Positions 1 through 5,946 of a DNA stretch of 16,577 nt are shown in pieces. Made by a program: the position numbers and the translations under genes. The DNA is taken from NCBI GenBank assembly GCA_029932445.1, contig JAOZQB010000044.1:1-16577 (forward strand). Reading direction: 5' to 3'. This stretch comes from Bacteroidales bacterium. Lineage in GTDB: Bacteria > Bacteroidota > Bacteroidia > Bacteroidales > JAADGE01. The notes beneath the pieces were generated by a model that searched no databases, had not been told where the DNA came from, and saw only the letters and a program-made list of their open reading frames with translations. Positions within the stretch are counted from its first letter, which is position 1; each line of letters begins with the position of its first letter.

Positions 1-196
1 AAACACAACGTCTATATCCTGTTTTTATATAATCGACCGATTCAAATGAAAAGGGTCGTTGTACAATAATATCAAAATACTCAAAAAATGAATCAAAGTA
101 TTTATCCGCTTGAATAACTCCAAACTTTTCGACACCGTAATGATGAATTCGTATTAGGTCTTTCTTTGCTTCGTTACTTAATCTATATTTGGACAT
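1..196 (-). CDS. parE: ParE/RelE-superfamily toxin, 3'-truncated by window edge
   Basis: Reading the minus strand from an ATG at 196 gives 65 residues running off the window. The start MSKYRLSNEAKKDLIRI, followed by HHYGVEKFG and a later YIKTGYRRCV, is the typical ParE pattern: beta strand, a helix rich in A/D/I, and the GYR segment before the central strands. ParE toxins usually poison DNA gyrase; other members of the superfamily are mRNA interferases, and the visible part does not separate these. The start overlaps the end of the upstream antitoxin gene by 14 bp, which indicates translational coupling and a single transcript. The C-terminal third, where ParE family members differ most, lies outside the window, so intactness cannot be judged. 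Confidence 0.85.
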   Translation of the reverse strand, partial: MSKYRLSNEAKKDLIRIHHYGVEKFGVIQADKYFDSFFEYFDIIVQRPFSFESVDYIKTGYRRCV

Positions 197-428
197 TAAG
201 TAACGACTTTGATTGTTTTAAAATTTGTTCTTTAGTATTATCAGTAAATCCACTACTCTCAGATTTATCTAATTTAGCTCTAATAAAATCAACTTGAACT
301 TGCTGTTTCCTAGCCTGTCTTATCAAATCATTAATTAGTTCACTTTTGCTAGTGTATTCTTCGTTATCCACTTGTGTCTTTAACCATTCATCATTTGGTT
401 TCGTGAATGATATACTTTGTCTTGTCAT
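183..428 (-). CDS. parD: ParD-like ribbon-helix-helix antitoxin
   Basis: An 81-residue protein beginning MTRQSISFTKPNDEWL. The N-terminal beta strand (RQSISFT), the following helix (NDEWLKTQV) and a second helix (SKSELINDLIRQAR) form a ribbon-helix-helix DNA-binding fold; the charged C-terminal tail would wrap around the toxin. ParD antitoxins neutralise ParE and repress their own operon. The frame is open to an ATG at 461, but a consensus -7 promoter box lies inside those extra 11 codons, so the second ATG at 428 is chosen. It precedes and overlaps the toxin gene. A perfect inverted repeat just upstream is the likely autoregulatory operator. The RHH fold and gene order support the call; the exact antitoxin subfamily is less certain. 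Confidence 0.85.
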   Translation of the reverse strand: MTRQSISFTKPNDEWLKTQVDNEEYTSKSELINDLIRQARKQQVQVDFIRAKLDKSESSGFTDNTKEQILKQSKSLLNVQI

Positions 429-440
429 AATATTTTGTAT

Positions 441-479
441 TATGATGCAAATATACACCACATTTGCATCATATACAAA
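441..479 (-). promoter_or_regulatory. parDE promoter with overlapping 33-bp palindromic operator
   Basis: On the minus strand a TTTG at 479-476 and TATATTTG at 455-448 are separated by 20 bp, fitting the Bacteroidota pattern TTTG-N17-23-TAnnTTTG. The inverted repeat is perfect: TATGATGCAAAT (441-452) and ATTTGCATCATA (462-473) are exact reverse complements of 12 bp with a 9-bp spacer. The left arm overlaps the -7 box, so a bound dimer or tetramer would block the polymerase. Transcription would start near 441, giving a leader of roughly 13 bases to the ATG at 428. Confidence 0.75.
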
Positions 480-699
480 TTTTTCTGTATTGTTGGCAAC
501 ATTTGTGTAAACTTAATATAACCATTTTTGTTACGTTTATTTCGATTATATTCGACACATTATAAACATCTAAATTACTTTTTAATATTATCAATTCCAA
601 AAAAATTCATACTTAAGCCGTATTTCATACCGAATACTGTTTTATTCCTTAAACAAGCATATTTTTACTATTTTTATGCTCTGAATTCAAATAAAGAAA

Positions 700-2331
700 A
701 TGGATATTGATTTTAATAAAAACGAAGATTTTAATAAACTTGCTGTCTCTGAAATAAAACATCGTTTGGAAAAAATTTATCTCGGCGGCGGAAAAAAGAA
801 AATAGAAAAGCATCATGCCAAAGGCAAAATGACGGCACGCGAACGTATCGACTATTTAATTGATAAAGGAACAAAATTAACGGAAATCGGTGCTTTTGCA
901 GGTGAAGGCATGTATGATGCTTACGGCGGATGTCCGTCGGGAGGCGTTGTGGTTGTTTTGGGCTATGTCGAAAAACGCTTGTGCGTGATTGTTGCCAATG
1001 ATGCTACGGTAAAAGCCGGTGCATGGTTTCCGATTACGGCAAAAAAGAATTTGCGAGCACAGGAAATTGCCATGGAAAACCACATTCCGATTATTTATTT
1101 GGTGGACAGTGCCGGCGTTTTTCTGCCGATGCAAGATGAAATTTTCCCGGACAAAGAACATTTCGGACGTATTTTCAGAAATAATGCAAAAATGTCGGCT
1201 GCCGGAATTGTTCAAATTTCTGCTATTATGGGAAGTTGTGTTGCCGGCGGTGCGTATTTGCCAATTATGTCGGATGAAGCCATTATCGTCAATAAAACAG
1301 GAAGTATTTTTCTTGCCGGTTCGTATTTGGTAAAATCTGCCGTAGGCGAAGAAATTGATAATGAGACACTCGGCGGAGCAACCACACAAACGGAAATATC
1401 AGGCATCTTGGATTATAAAGTTGAGACTGATAAAGAAGCTCTTGATTTAATTCGGCAATTAATTGATAAAACCTGCATTCACGAAAAAAAATGTTGCTTA
1501 GACAGAAAAAAATCACTTCCTCCTAAAAAAGACCCTAAAGAGATTTACGGTATTTTACCCGAAACAAGGGAAAAACCGTATGAAATGAGAGAAATTATCG
1601 AACGTATTACAGATAATTCCGAATTTACGGAATACAAACCAAGCTACGGGAAGACCATTGTTTGCGGATATGGTCGTATTGACGGCTGGCCTGTAGGTAT
1701 TGTTGCAAACCAACGAACCATTCAAAAAACGGCAAAAGGAGAAATGCAATTCGGCGGCGTTATTTATTCCGATTCGGCAGATAAAGCAGCTCATTTTGTA
1801 ATGAATTGCAATCAGAAAAAATTGCCGATTGTATTTTTTCACGATGTAACCGGATTTATGGTCGGAAGCCGTTCGGAGCAAGGCGGAATAATTAAAGACG
1901 GTGCAAAAATGGTAAATGCCGTTGCAAATTCAATTGTTCCGAAATTTTCGATTATAATCGGAAACTCATACGGAGCCGGGAATTATGCTATGAACGGCAA
2001 AGCTTATGACCCGCAACTGATTGTTGCCTGGCCTTCTGCTAAAATAGCCGTTATGAGCGGTGCGAGTGCCGCAAAAACTTTATTGCAAATTCAGGTAGCA
2101 TCCTTAAAAGCCAAAGGTGAGAAAATTACAAAAGCAGCCGAAGAAAAAATCTTAAACGAAATTACGGAACGTTACGACAAACAAACAAGTCCTGTTTATG
2201 CCGCAAGCCGTTTGTGGGTTGATGCCGTAATCGATCCGCTTGAAACCCGAGGAATTATTTCAAAAGGCATTGAAGCTGCTTCGCACAATCCGATTACGAA
2301 AGATTATAAAACCGGAGTAATCAGAACATAA
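700..2331 (+). CDS. acyl-CoA carboxylase carboxyltransferase (beta) subunit, methylcrotonyl-CoA carboxylase-like
   Basis: This 543-residue protein has two crotonase-fold carboxyltransferase domains, about residues 30-290 and 290-535. It moves the carboxyl group from carboxybiotin to an acyl-CoA. The stretch WFPITAKKNLRAQEIAMEN (109-127), FGRIF (155-159), the VAGGAYLP oxyanion segment (181-188), SYGAGNYAMNGKAYDP (423-438) and the late IDPLETR (512-518) are typical of the subgroup containing 3-methylcrotonyl-CoA carboxylase beta (leucine breakdown) and geranyl-CoA carboxylase. Length matches that family. Propionyl-CoA carboxylase beta is a less likely alternative. No biotin carboxylase or biotin-carrier gene is in the window, so the partner must be elsewhere. 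The start is an ATG with an A-rich leader. The 226-bp upstream gap (474-699) holds no clear promoter box; a 60-codon frame there is not convincing. Confidence 0.9.
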   Translation: MDIDFNKNEDFNKLAVSEIKHRLEKIYLGGGKKKIEKHHAKGKMTARERIDYLIDKGTKLTEIGAFAGEGMYDAYGGCPSGGVVVVLGYVEKRLCVIVANDATVKAGAWFPITAKKNLRAQEIAMENHIPIIYLVDSAGVFLPMQDEIFPDKEHFGRIFRNNAKMSAAGIVQISAIMGSCVAGGAYLPIMSDEAIIVNKTGSIFLAGSYLVKSAVGEEIDNETLGGATTQTEISGILDYKVETDKEALDLIRQLIDKTCIHEKKCCLDRKKSLPPKKDPKEIYGILPETREKPYEMREIIERITDNSEFTEYKPSYGKTIVCGYGRIDGWPVGIVANQRTIQKTAKGEMQFGGVIYSDSADKAAHFVMNCNQKKLPIVFFHDVTGFMVGSRSEQGGIIKDGAKMVNAVANSIVPKFSIIIGNSYGAGNYAMNGKAYDPQLIVAWPSAKIAVMSGASAAKTLLQIQVASLKAKGEKITKAAEEKILNEITERYDKQTSPVYAASRLWVDAVIDPLETRGIISKGIEAASHNPITKDYKTGVIRT

Positions 2332-2334
2332 AAA

Positions 2335-2366
2335 AATCAGGATTCTCATTTTTGAAAATCCTGATT
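2335..2366 (-). terminator. intrinsic terminator between convergent genes
   Basis: AATCAGGATT (2335-2344) pairs with AATCCTGATT (2357-2366); inside, after one mismatch, TCA/TGA close a TTTT loop. On the minus strand the stem is followed by a run of six T's (complement of 2331-2336), so it serves the outer-membrane protein gene ending at 2386. It lies directly after the plus-strand carboxylase stop and could stop that transcript too, although the plus-strand T-run is poor. Confidence 0.85.
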
Positions 2367-2385
2367 AAATTTATTCTCAAAAATT

Positions 2386-3939
2386 TTAAAATCTCAAACC
2401 CAAAGTAACTTTAATAAATTGCTTTGCATTTTTAACAGTTGCTGTCGGTTCGGTTTGATCACCCATAGGGTCATACGGAAAAACATTACCGGCATTATAT
2501 AAATACATTGTTTCGTCAGATTGTGCATAAGAATATGAGAAATCAATAAACGAATGATCGCTTGCAAACCCGACACCTCCGGAATAAATTGATTTTGCTC
2601 CGTCAAAAAAATCGGTATTCCCTTTAAAAGGATTTGAATAAACAGCATAACCGCCACGTAACTTCATAAATCCGAAATTAAACTCTGCTCCTGCTCTTAT
2701 ACCGTGACTTGCCTGCAATAAATCTTTTGTTGTATAATTCTCGTTATCAAAAGAATAATCGGAATAATAATCAGGTCTCATTTTAGTTCGTGAATAGTCA
2801 ACATATTCATAATCAATTGTAAAAGTCATAGGAACCGTAAAAAATTTACCGATTTGATGAGCATCAATAATAAATGCGGTTCCGAAATTGGCTCTGAAAG
2901 GTGTTTGTAATCGCCAAGTAAAAGCATTTGCCGTATCCGGTTCATAATCGTAATAACCGTTACTGTCGGCAACCGGATAATCAACATACATCGATGTTTG
3001 ATAATCATCATTAAATTTATATCCTGTTGATGTATGTATGGCACCGCCCAATCTTAAAAATTTAAACGGCTGATAAATAAAACCGAATTTACCGTTAATT
3101 CCGCTGCCTTCCGAAACTAATGTTTGTTTATAATCCAATCGATTGGGATTAACCTGAATACTGTCTCCCGGACTATTTGCATCATCACTATATAAAATCG
3201 GAAAATTTGATTCTGAATAGACTGATTCTTCTTTGAAATTAACAGAAGTAAAGCCCAAACTCATTCCGAGATACAACTTATCGGCAATATTTCCGCCCAA
3301 TGATAATACAAATTCACCGGAACCGCCTTTTGTCACAATTTCATTTCTTTGGTTTTCACCGTAGGTTCCGTCATCCGAAACAAATGACCAATATTCACCC
3401 GCAACATCATCATAATTAATGAGCCAACCGCGCCAAGCCAAATCTTCTCTGAAAGCACTGTATCTGTCAGAATTTGCATTATAAATAAAATAGTCTAAAA
3501 TTGAACCGTTCGGATTATCTCCTGAAATAATTGTTTTTTTTCTGTAGTCATTGTATGAATTATATGCCACCCCGAAATTAATTGTTTTAAAGAGTCCGTT
3601 TAAAGGTATAACACCGACATAAGCAATATTAGAAACGGTAAAACCGTATTTATTTTCCGAACGTGAACTGCCGGCATAGCTTCCTTGTGAATTATTAATA
3701 ATAAAATTCGGCGTAAAAGTAAATTGGGCACTTTTAAAGACAGCAATACCGGCAGGATTAATTGAAAAAGCAGACATATCAGCTCCTAATGCCGATAATG
3801 AATTACCCATAGCATCCGATTTTGCCGTTGTTGAATAAAATTGTTGACTGTAACGCAAAGCGTCTATATGATTTTGTGCGAATGAATAAGAAATACTTAA
3901 TACTAGCACAAGAACGAAAATATATTTTTTTGAACTCAT
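2386..3939 (-). CDS. OmpP1/FadL-type outer-membrane beta-barrel protein
   Basis: A 517-residue secreted protein. Residues 1-21 form a signal peptide with cleavage likely after SFA. The mature N-terminus has the family pattern: DALRYSQQF, then SDAMGNSLSALGADMSAFS and NPAG (61-64), as in OmpP1/FadL/TodX proteins, which take up hydrophobic compounds such as long-chain fatty acids. Alternating aromatic and polar residues throughout, plus a C-terminal strand ending VTLGLRF with terminal Phe, support an outer-membrane barrel. The substrate cannot be read from sequence. It is transcribed alone, convergent with the acyl-CoA carboxylase gene; both could concern acyl metabolism, but this proximity is weak evidence. 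The ATG at 3939 starts the signal peptide directly and has no Shine-Dalgarno sequence. Confidence 0.82.
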   Translation of the reverse strand: MSSKKYIFVLVLVLSISYSFAQNHIDALRYSQQFYSTTAKSDAMGNSLSALGADMSAFSINPAGIAVFKSAQFTFTPNFIINNSQGSYAGSSRSENKYGFTVSNIAYVGVIPLNGLFKTINFGVAYNSYNDYRKKTIISGDNPNGSILDYFIYNANSDRYSAFREDLAWRGWLINYDDVAGEYWSFVSDDGTYGENQRNEIVTKGGSGEFVLSLGGNIADKLYLGMSLGFTSVNFKEESVYSESNFPILYSDDANSPGDSIQVNPNRLDYKQTLVSEGSGINGKFGFIYQPFKFLRLGGAIHTSTGYKFNDDYQTSMYVDYPVADSNGYYDYEPDTANAFTWRLQTPFRANFGTAFIIDAHQIGKFFTVPMTFTIDYEYVDYSRTKMRPDYYSDYSFDNENYTTKDLLQASHGIRAGAEFNFGFMKLRGGYAVYSNPFKGNTDFFDGAKSIYSGGVGFASDHSFIDFSYSYAQSDETMYLYNAGNVFPYDPMGDQTEPTATVKNAKQFIKVTLGLRF

Positions 3940-3999
3940 TTTTGTGTTTTTAGATTGATAAATGAAACCAATTATATTAAAATAATTGCGAGAAAAATA

Positions 4000-4019
4000 T
4001 CAAGCCCCGAAGGGCTTGA
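4000..4019 (-). terminator. intrinsic terminator with UUCG tetraloop
   Basis: TCAAGCCC (4000-4007) and GGGCTTGA (4012-4019) form a perfect 8-bp stem. On the minus strand the loop reads TTCG closed by C-G, the very stable UUCG tetraloop, and the stem is followed by TATTTTTCT. It terminates the lipoprotein transcript ending at 4031. Confidence 0.9.
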
Positions 4020-4030
4020 ATTTAATAATA

Positions 4031-5671
4031 TTATCTTCTTCCTGATCGAGAAGAACTTGAAGAACTGCTGCTTGAACGACTTCCGCTCGAATGTGAACTT
4101 CCTGAAGAACGAGAACCGCTTGAATATGAACTTCCCGAAGAACGCGAACCGCTCGAATGTGAACTTCCCGAAGAACGCGAACCGCTGTTGTAGTTTGAAC
4201 GTGAACTACTTGAACGACTTCCGCTGTTACTTGAAGATTTCGATCGTGAGCCGCTGTTATAATTCGAACGATTTCCTGTTGAACGTGAACCGGAATTATT
4301 ATAAGTCCGTTTATTTCCGGAATTCTTACTGCTGTAGTTAGAACTGTTATTTGTTTTCGGTCTCGAATAAGTACTGTTATTATTCGTTCTTGAACGACTG
4401 TTATAATTTGAATTAGAACCGGAATTAGGTCTGTTATAATTTGAACGTGAATTATTTGTTCTTGTATTATAACTATTTGAATGATTGGTTCTTGAGTTTC
4501 CGGAATTACCGTAGGTATTATTATGTGTTCTGTTTGAAGAATTTCTGTTATAGGTATTACTTGTGCTGTTTGAACTTCTTCTTACGGTTGTATTATTTCC
4601 TGTATTTACTCTGCTATTCGAATTTCGTGAATCTACTCTTCCCGAATTATTTCCGGTATTCGTTCGGTTACCGGAATTTCGTGAATCAACTCTTCCTGAA
4701 TTCGTTCCTGTATTAACTCTGTTATTCGAATTTCGTGAATCAACTCTTCCTGAATTATTTCCGGTATTCGTTCGATTACCTGAATTTCGTGAATCAACTC
4801 TTCCTGAATTTGTTCCGGTATTTACTCTGTTAACATCCGATCTTCTTACTGTTGTATTTCTGTCTGAAGATGTATTTCTTACAGCATCATTCCGTCCGGT
4901 TGTTCTTTTATTTACACCTGTTGTCGTACTTCCTGAAGAATGTCTGATTGCATCATTCCTTGTACCGCTTGTTCTTTCACCGGCATTTGTTCTGTAACGA
5001 TTTCCGTGTGAATAATTATTATTATAATAACGATTTGAATTATAGGAATCATAATATCCGTAATTATAATAACCGCCGTAACCCCAATAATTATCATAAT
5101 AACCGTCATAGTAACCGTTCCAATAACCATTATTATAACCGTTCCAATAACTTCCGTATCCCCAACTGTTATAATAATAAGGTCTGTAACCGGAATTCCA
5201 ATATCCTCCGTAATACGGTCTGTATCTGTATCTCGGATAATAATATGAATAACCCGGATAATAATAACTGTTTCCCCATCCGCCGTACGAATAGTAATCA
5301 TCGTAATAATCAGAAATTATATACGTTGAACCGTGAAATCGTCTTATTCTTGAAGAATAAGAAGGATAATCGCTATACACATAGACATCAACATCACTGT
5401 CTCCGTCATTTTCAATGACAACTGTATTGTTCTCATTATCATCGGTATAAACTGTAACATTATTTTCAGCTGAATTTTCATCAGCATAATTGTCATAAAC
5501 ATCTGCATCCGTATCATTTTCAACTACCGTTGTATTGTTTTTATCTTTAACAACAACCGTCGTTGTTTTTGAAGACGGATAAGCATCGTCATAATAATGC
5601 ACGACTCGAGTTGTGGTACACGAACTCAAGATAAAAAGTGCCGATCCGATTAATAAAAGTAAGTTTTTCAT
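4031..5671 (-). CDS. low-complexity Tyr/Gly- and Ser/Asn/Arg-rich lipoprotein
   Basis: A 546-residue protein of unknown function. A signal peptide with lipobox LSSC (lipid-modified Cys18) shows membrane anchoring. Blocks follow in order: an acidic Asn/Asp/Val-rich part (about 25-105); a Tyr/Gly/Trp/Asn-rich part (about 115-225) full of YWNGYY-like runs; then a Ser/Asn/Arg/Thr/Gly-rich tail to the end, almost without hydrophobic residues. The tail contains about four 18-residue repeats (core SGRVDSRNS) and three 11-residue repeats (SGSRSSGSSHS type). The composition suggests an acidic base, an aromatic sticky segment and a basic disordered tail, perhaps binding polysaccharide, cell wall or nucleic acid at the surface (inference). 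The gene has a strong Shine-Dalgarno sequence, unlike its neighbours, and possibly a promoter at 5722-5733 (TATAATTTTTGG, one base longer than consensus). The frame is intact, so this is a real gene. Confidence 0.8.
   Translation of the reverse strand: MKNLLLLIGSALFILSSCTTTRVVHYYDDAYPSSKTTTVVVKDKNNTTVVENDTDADVYDNYADENSAENNVTVYTDDNENNTVVIENDGDSDVDVYVYSDYPSYSSRIRRFHGSTYIISDYYDDYYSYGGWGNSYYYPGYSYYYPRYRYRPYYGGYWNSGYRPYYYNSWGYGSYWNGYNNGYWNGYYDGYYDNYWGYGGYYNYGYYDSYNSNRYYNNNYSHGNRYRTNAGERTSGTRNDAIRHSSGSTTTGVNKRTTGRNDAVRNTSSDRNTTVRRSDVNRVNTGTNSGRVDSRNSGNRTNTGNNSGRVDSRNSNNRVNTGTNSGRVDSRNSGNRTNTGNNSGRVDSRNSNSRVNTGNNTTVRRSSNSTSNTYNRNSSNRTHNNTYGNSGNSRTNHSNSYNTRTNNSRSNYNRPNSGSNSNYNSRSRTNNNSTYSRPKTNNSSNYSSKNSGNKRTYNNSGSRSTGNRSNYNSGSRSKSSSNSGSRSSSSRSNYNSGSRSSGSSHSSGSRSSGSSYSSGSRSSGSSHSSGSRSSSSSSSSSRSGRR
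4084..4182 (-). repeat. three 33-bp tandem repeats inside the lipoprotein gene
   Basis: Copies begin at 4084, 4117 and 4150, each 33 bp, with a partial fourth copy from 4183. They differ at only a few positions and encode 11-residue units of the type SGSRSSGSSHS. The in-frame length would let copy number change without a frameshift. Confidence 0.85.
4602..4830 (-). repeat. four 54-bp tandem repeats inside the lipoprotein gene
   Basis: Units begin at 4602, 4656, 4710 and 4764, each 54 bp, with a partial fifth from 4818. They encode 18-residue units with core SGRVDSRNS. Units alternate in two versions (RVNTGTN and RTNTGNN types), suggesting a duplication of a 108-bp pair. Confidence 0.85.
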
Positions 5672-5679
5672 TTTTTGTT

Positions 5680-5685
5680 CCTCCT
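5680..5685 (-). promoter_or_regulatory. strong Shine-Dalgarno site of the lipoprotein gene
   Basis: The minus strand reads AGGAGG, then eight bases (AACAAAAA), then the ATG at 5671. This spacing is optimal. The other genes here have A-rich leaders without such a motif, as is usual in Bacteroidota. Confidence 0.75.
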
Positions 5686-5769
5686 ATGTTTGATTTGTAA
5701 TATTTTTCCGATTAATATATTCCAAAAATTATACCGGAGTTCTGAAATGATAATACAGCAAAGGGATAC

Positions 5770-5852
5770 GTAAACTTTGCATTACATGAATTTAGTATAA
5801 TCCAAGATGCAAAAAGTAAAGAACATCGAGTAAAAAGTATTACAAAGTTTAC
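5770..5852. repeat. widely spaced inverted repeat upstream of the lipoprotein gene
   Basis: GTAAACTTTGCATTAC (5770-5785) faces GTATTACAAAGTTTAC (5837-5852). The outer 10 bp (GTAAACTTTG) are perfectly complementary and 14 of 16 positions match overall, with 51 bp between the arms. It lies in the 275-bp gap between the lipoprotein start and the pnp end (5672-5946), which otherwise holds only the pnp terminator. The arms could be paired operator half-sites; function unknown. Confidence 0.55.
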
Positions 5853-5894
5853 CTTTTTTGTTAATAAACTGTTAGTAATATTTTTTCATAAAAA

Positions 5895-5922
5895 AATCCC
5901 CTGTTTTTTTAAACAGAGGATT
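5895..5922 (-). terminator. intrinsic terminator after pnp
   Basis: On the minus strand AATCCTCTGTTT (5922-5911) pairs with AAACAGGGGATT (5906-5895) through 12 positions including one G-U, followed by a T-run (complement of 5890-5896). Confidence 0.9.
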
Positions 5923-5946
5923 TTAAGCATTTATTATCAAAAATCA

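Noticed and set aside
528..710. 60-codon plus-strand frame upstream of the carboxylase gene
   Set aside because: Composition is Phe/Tyr/Leu-rich as expected from translated AT-rich spacer, it overlaps the carboxylase start, and it resembles no family.
877..1881. Antisense frames within the carboxylase gene
   Set aside because: The plus-strand frame is a complete, recognisable enzyme; the opposite-strand frames show no domain and no start context.
4084..4830. CRISPR-like regular repeats
   Set aside because: The 33-bp and 54-bp units are tandem with no unique spacers and keep the reading frame of the lipoprotein gene.
4441..5418. Overlapping frames opposite and within the lipoprotein gene
   Set aside because: They are by-products of the repeated codons: their products are repeats of the same short DNA units in other frames. 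The minus-strand frame alone has a signal peptide, lipobox, Shine-Dalgarno site and terminator.
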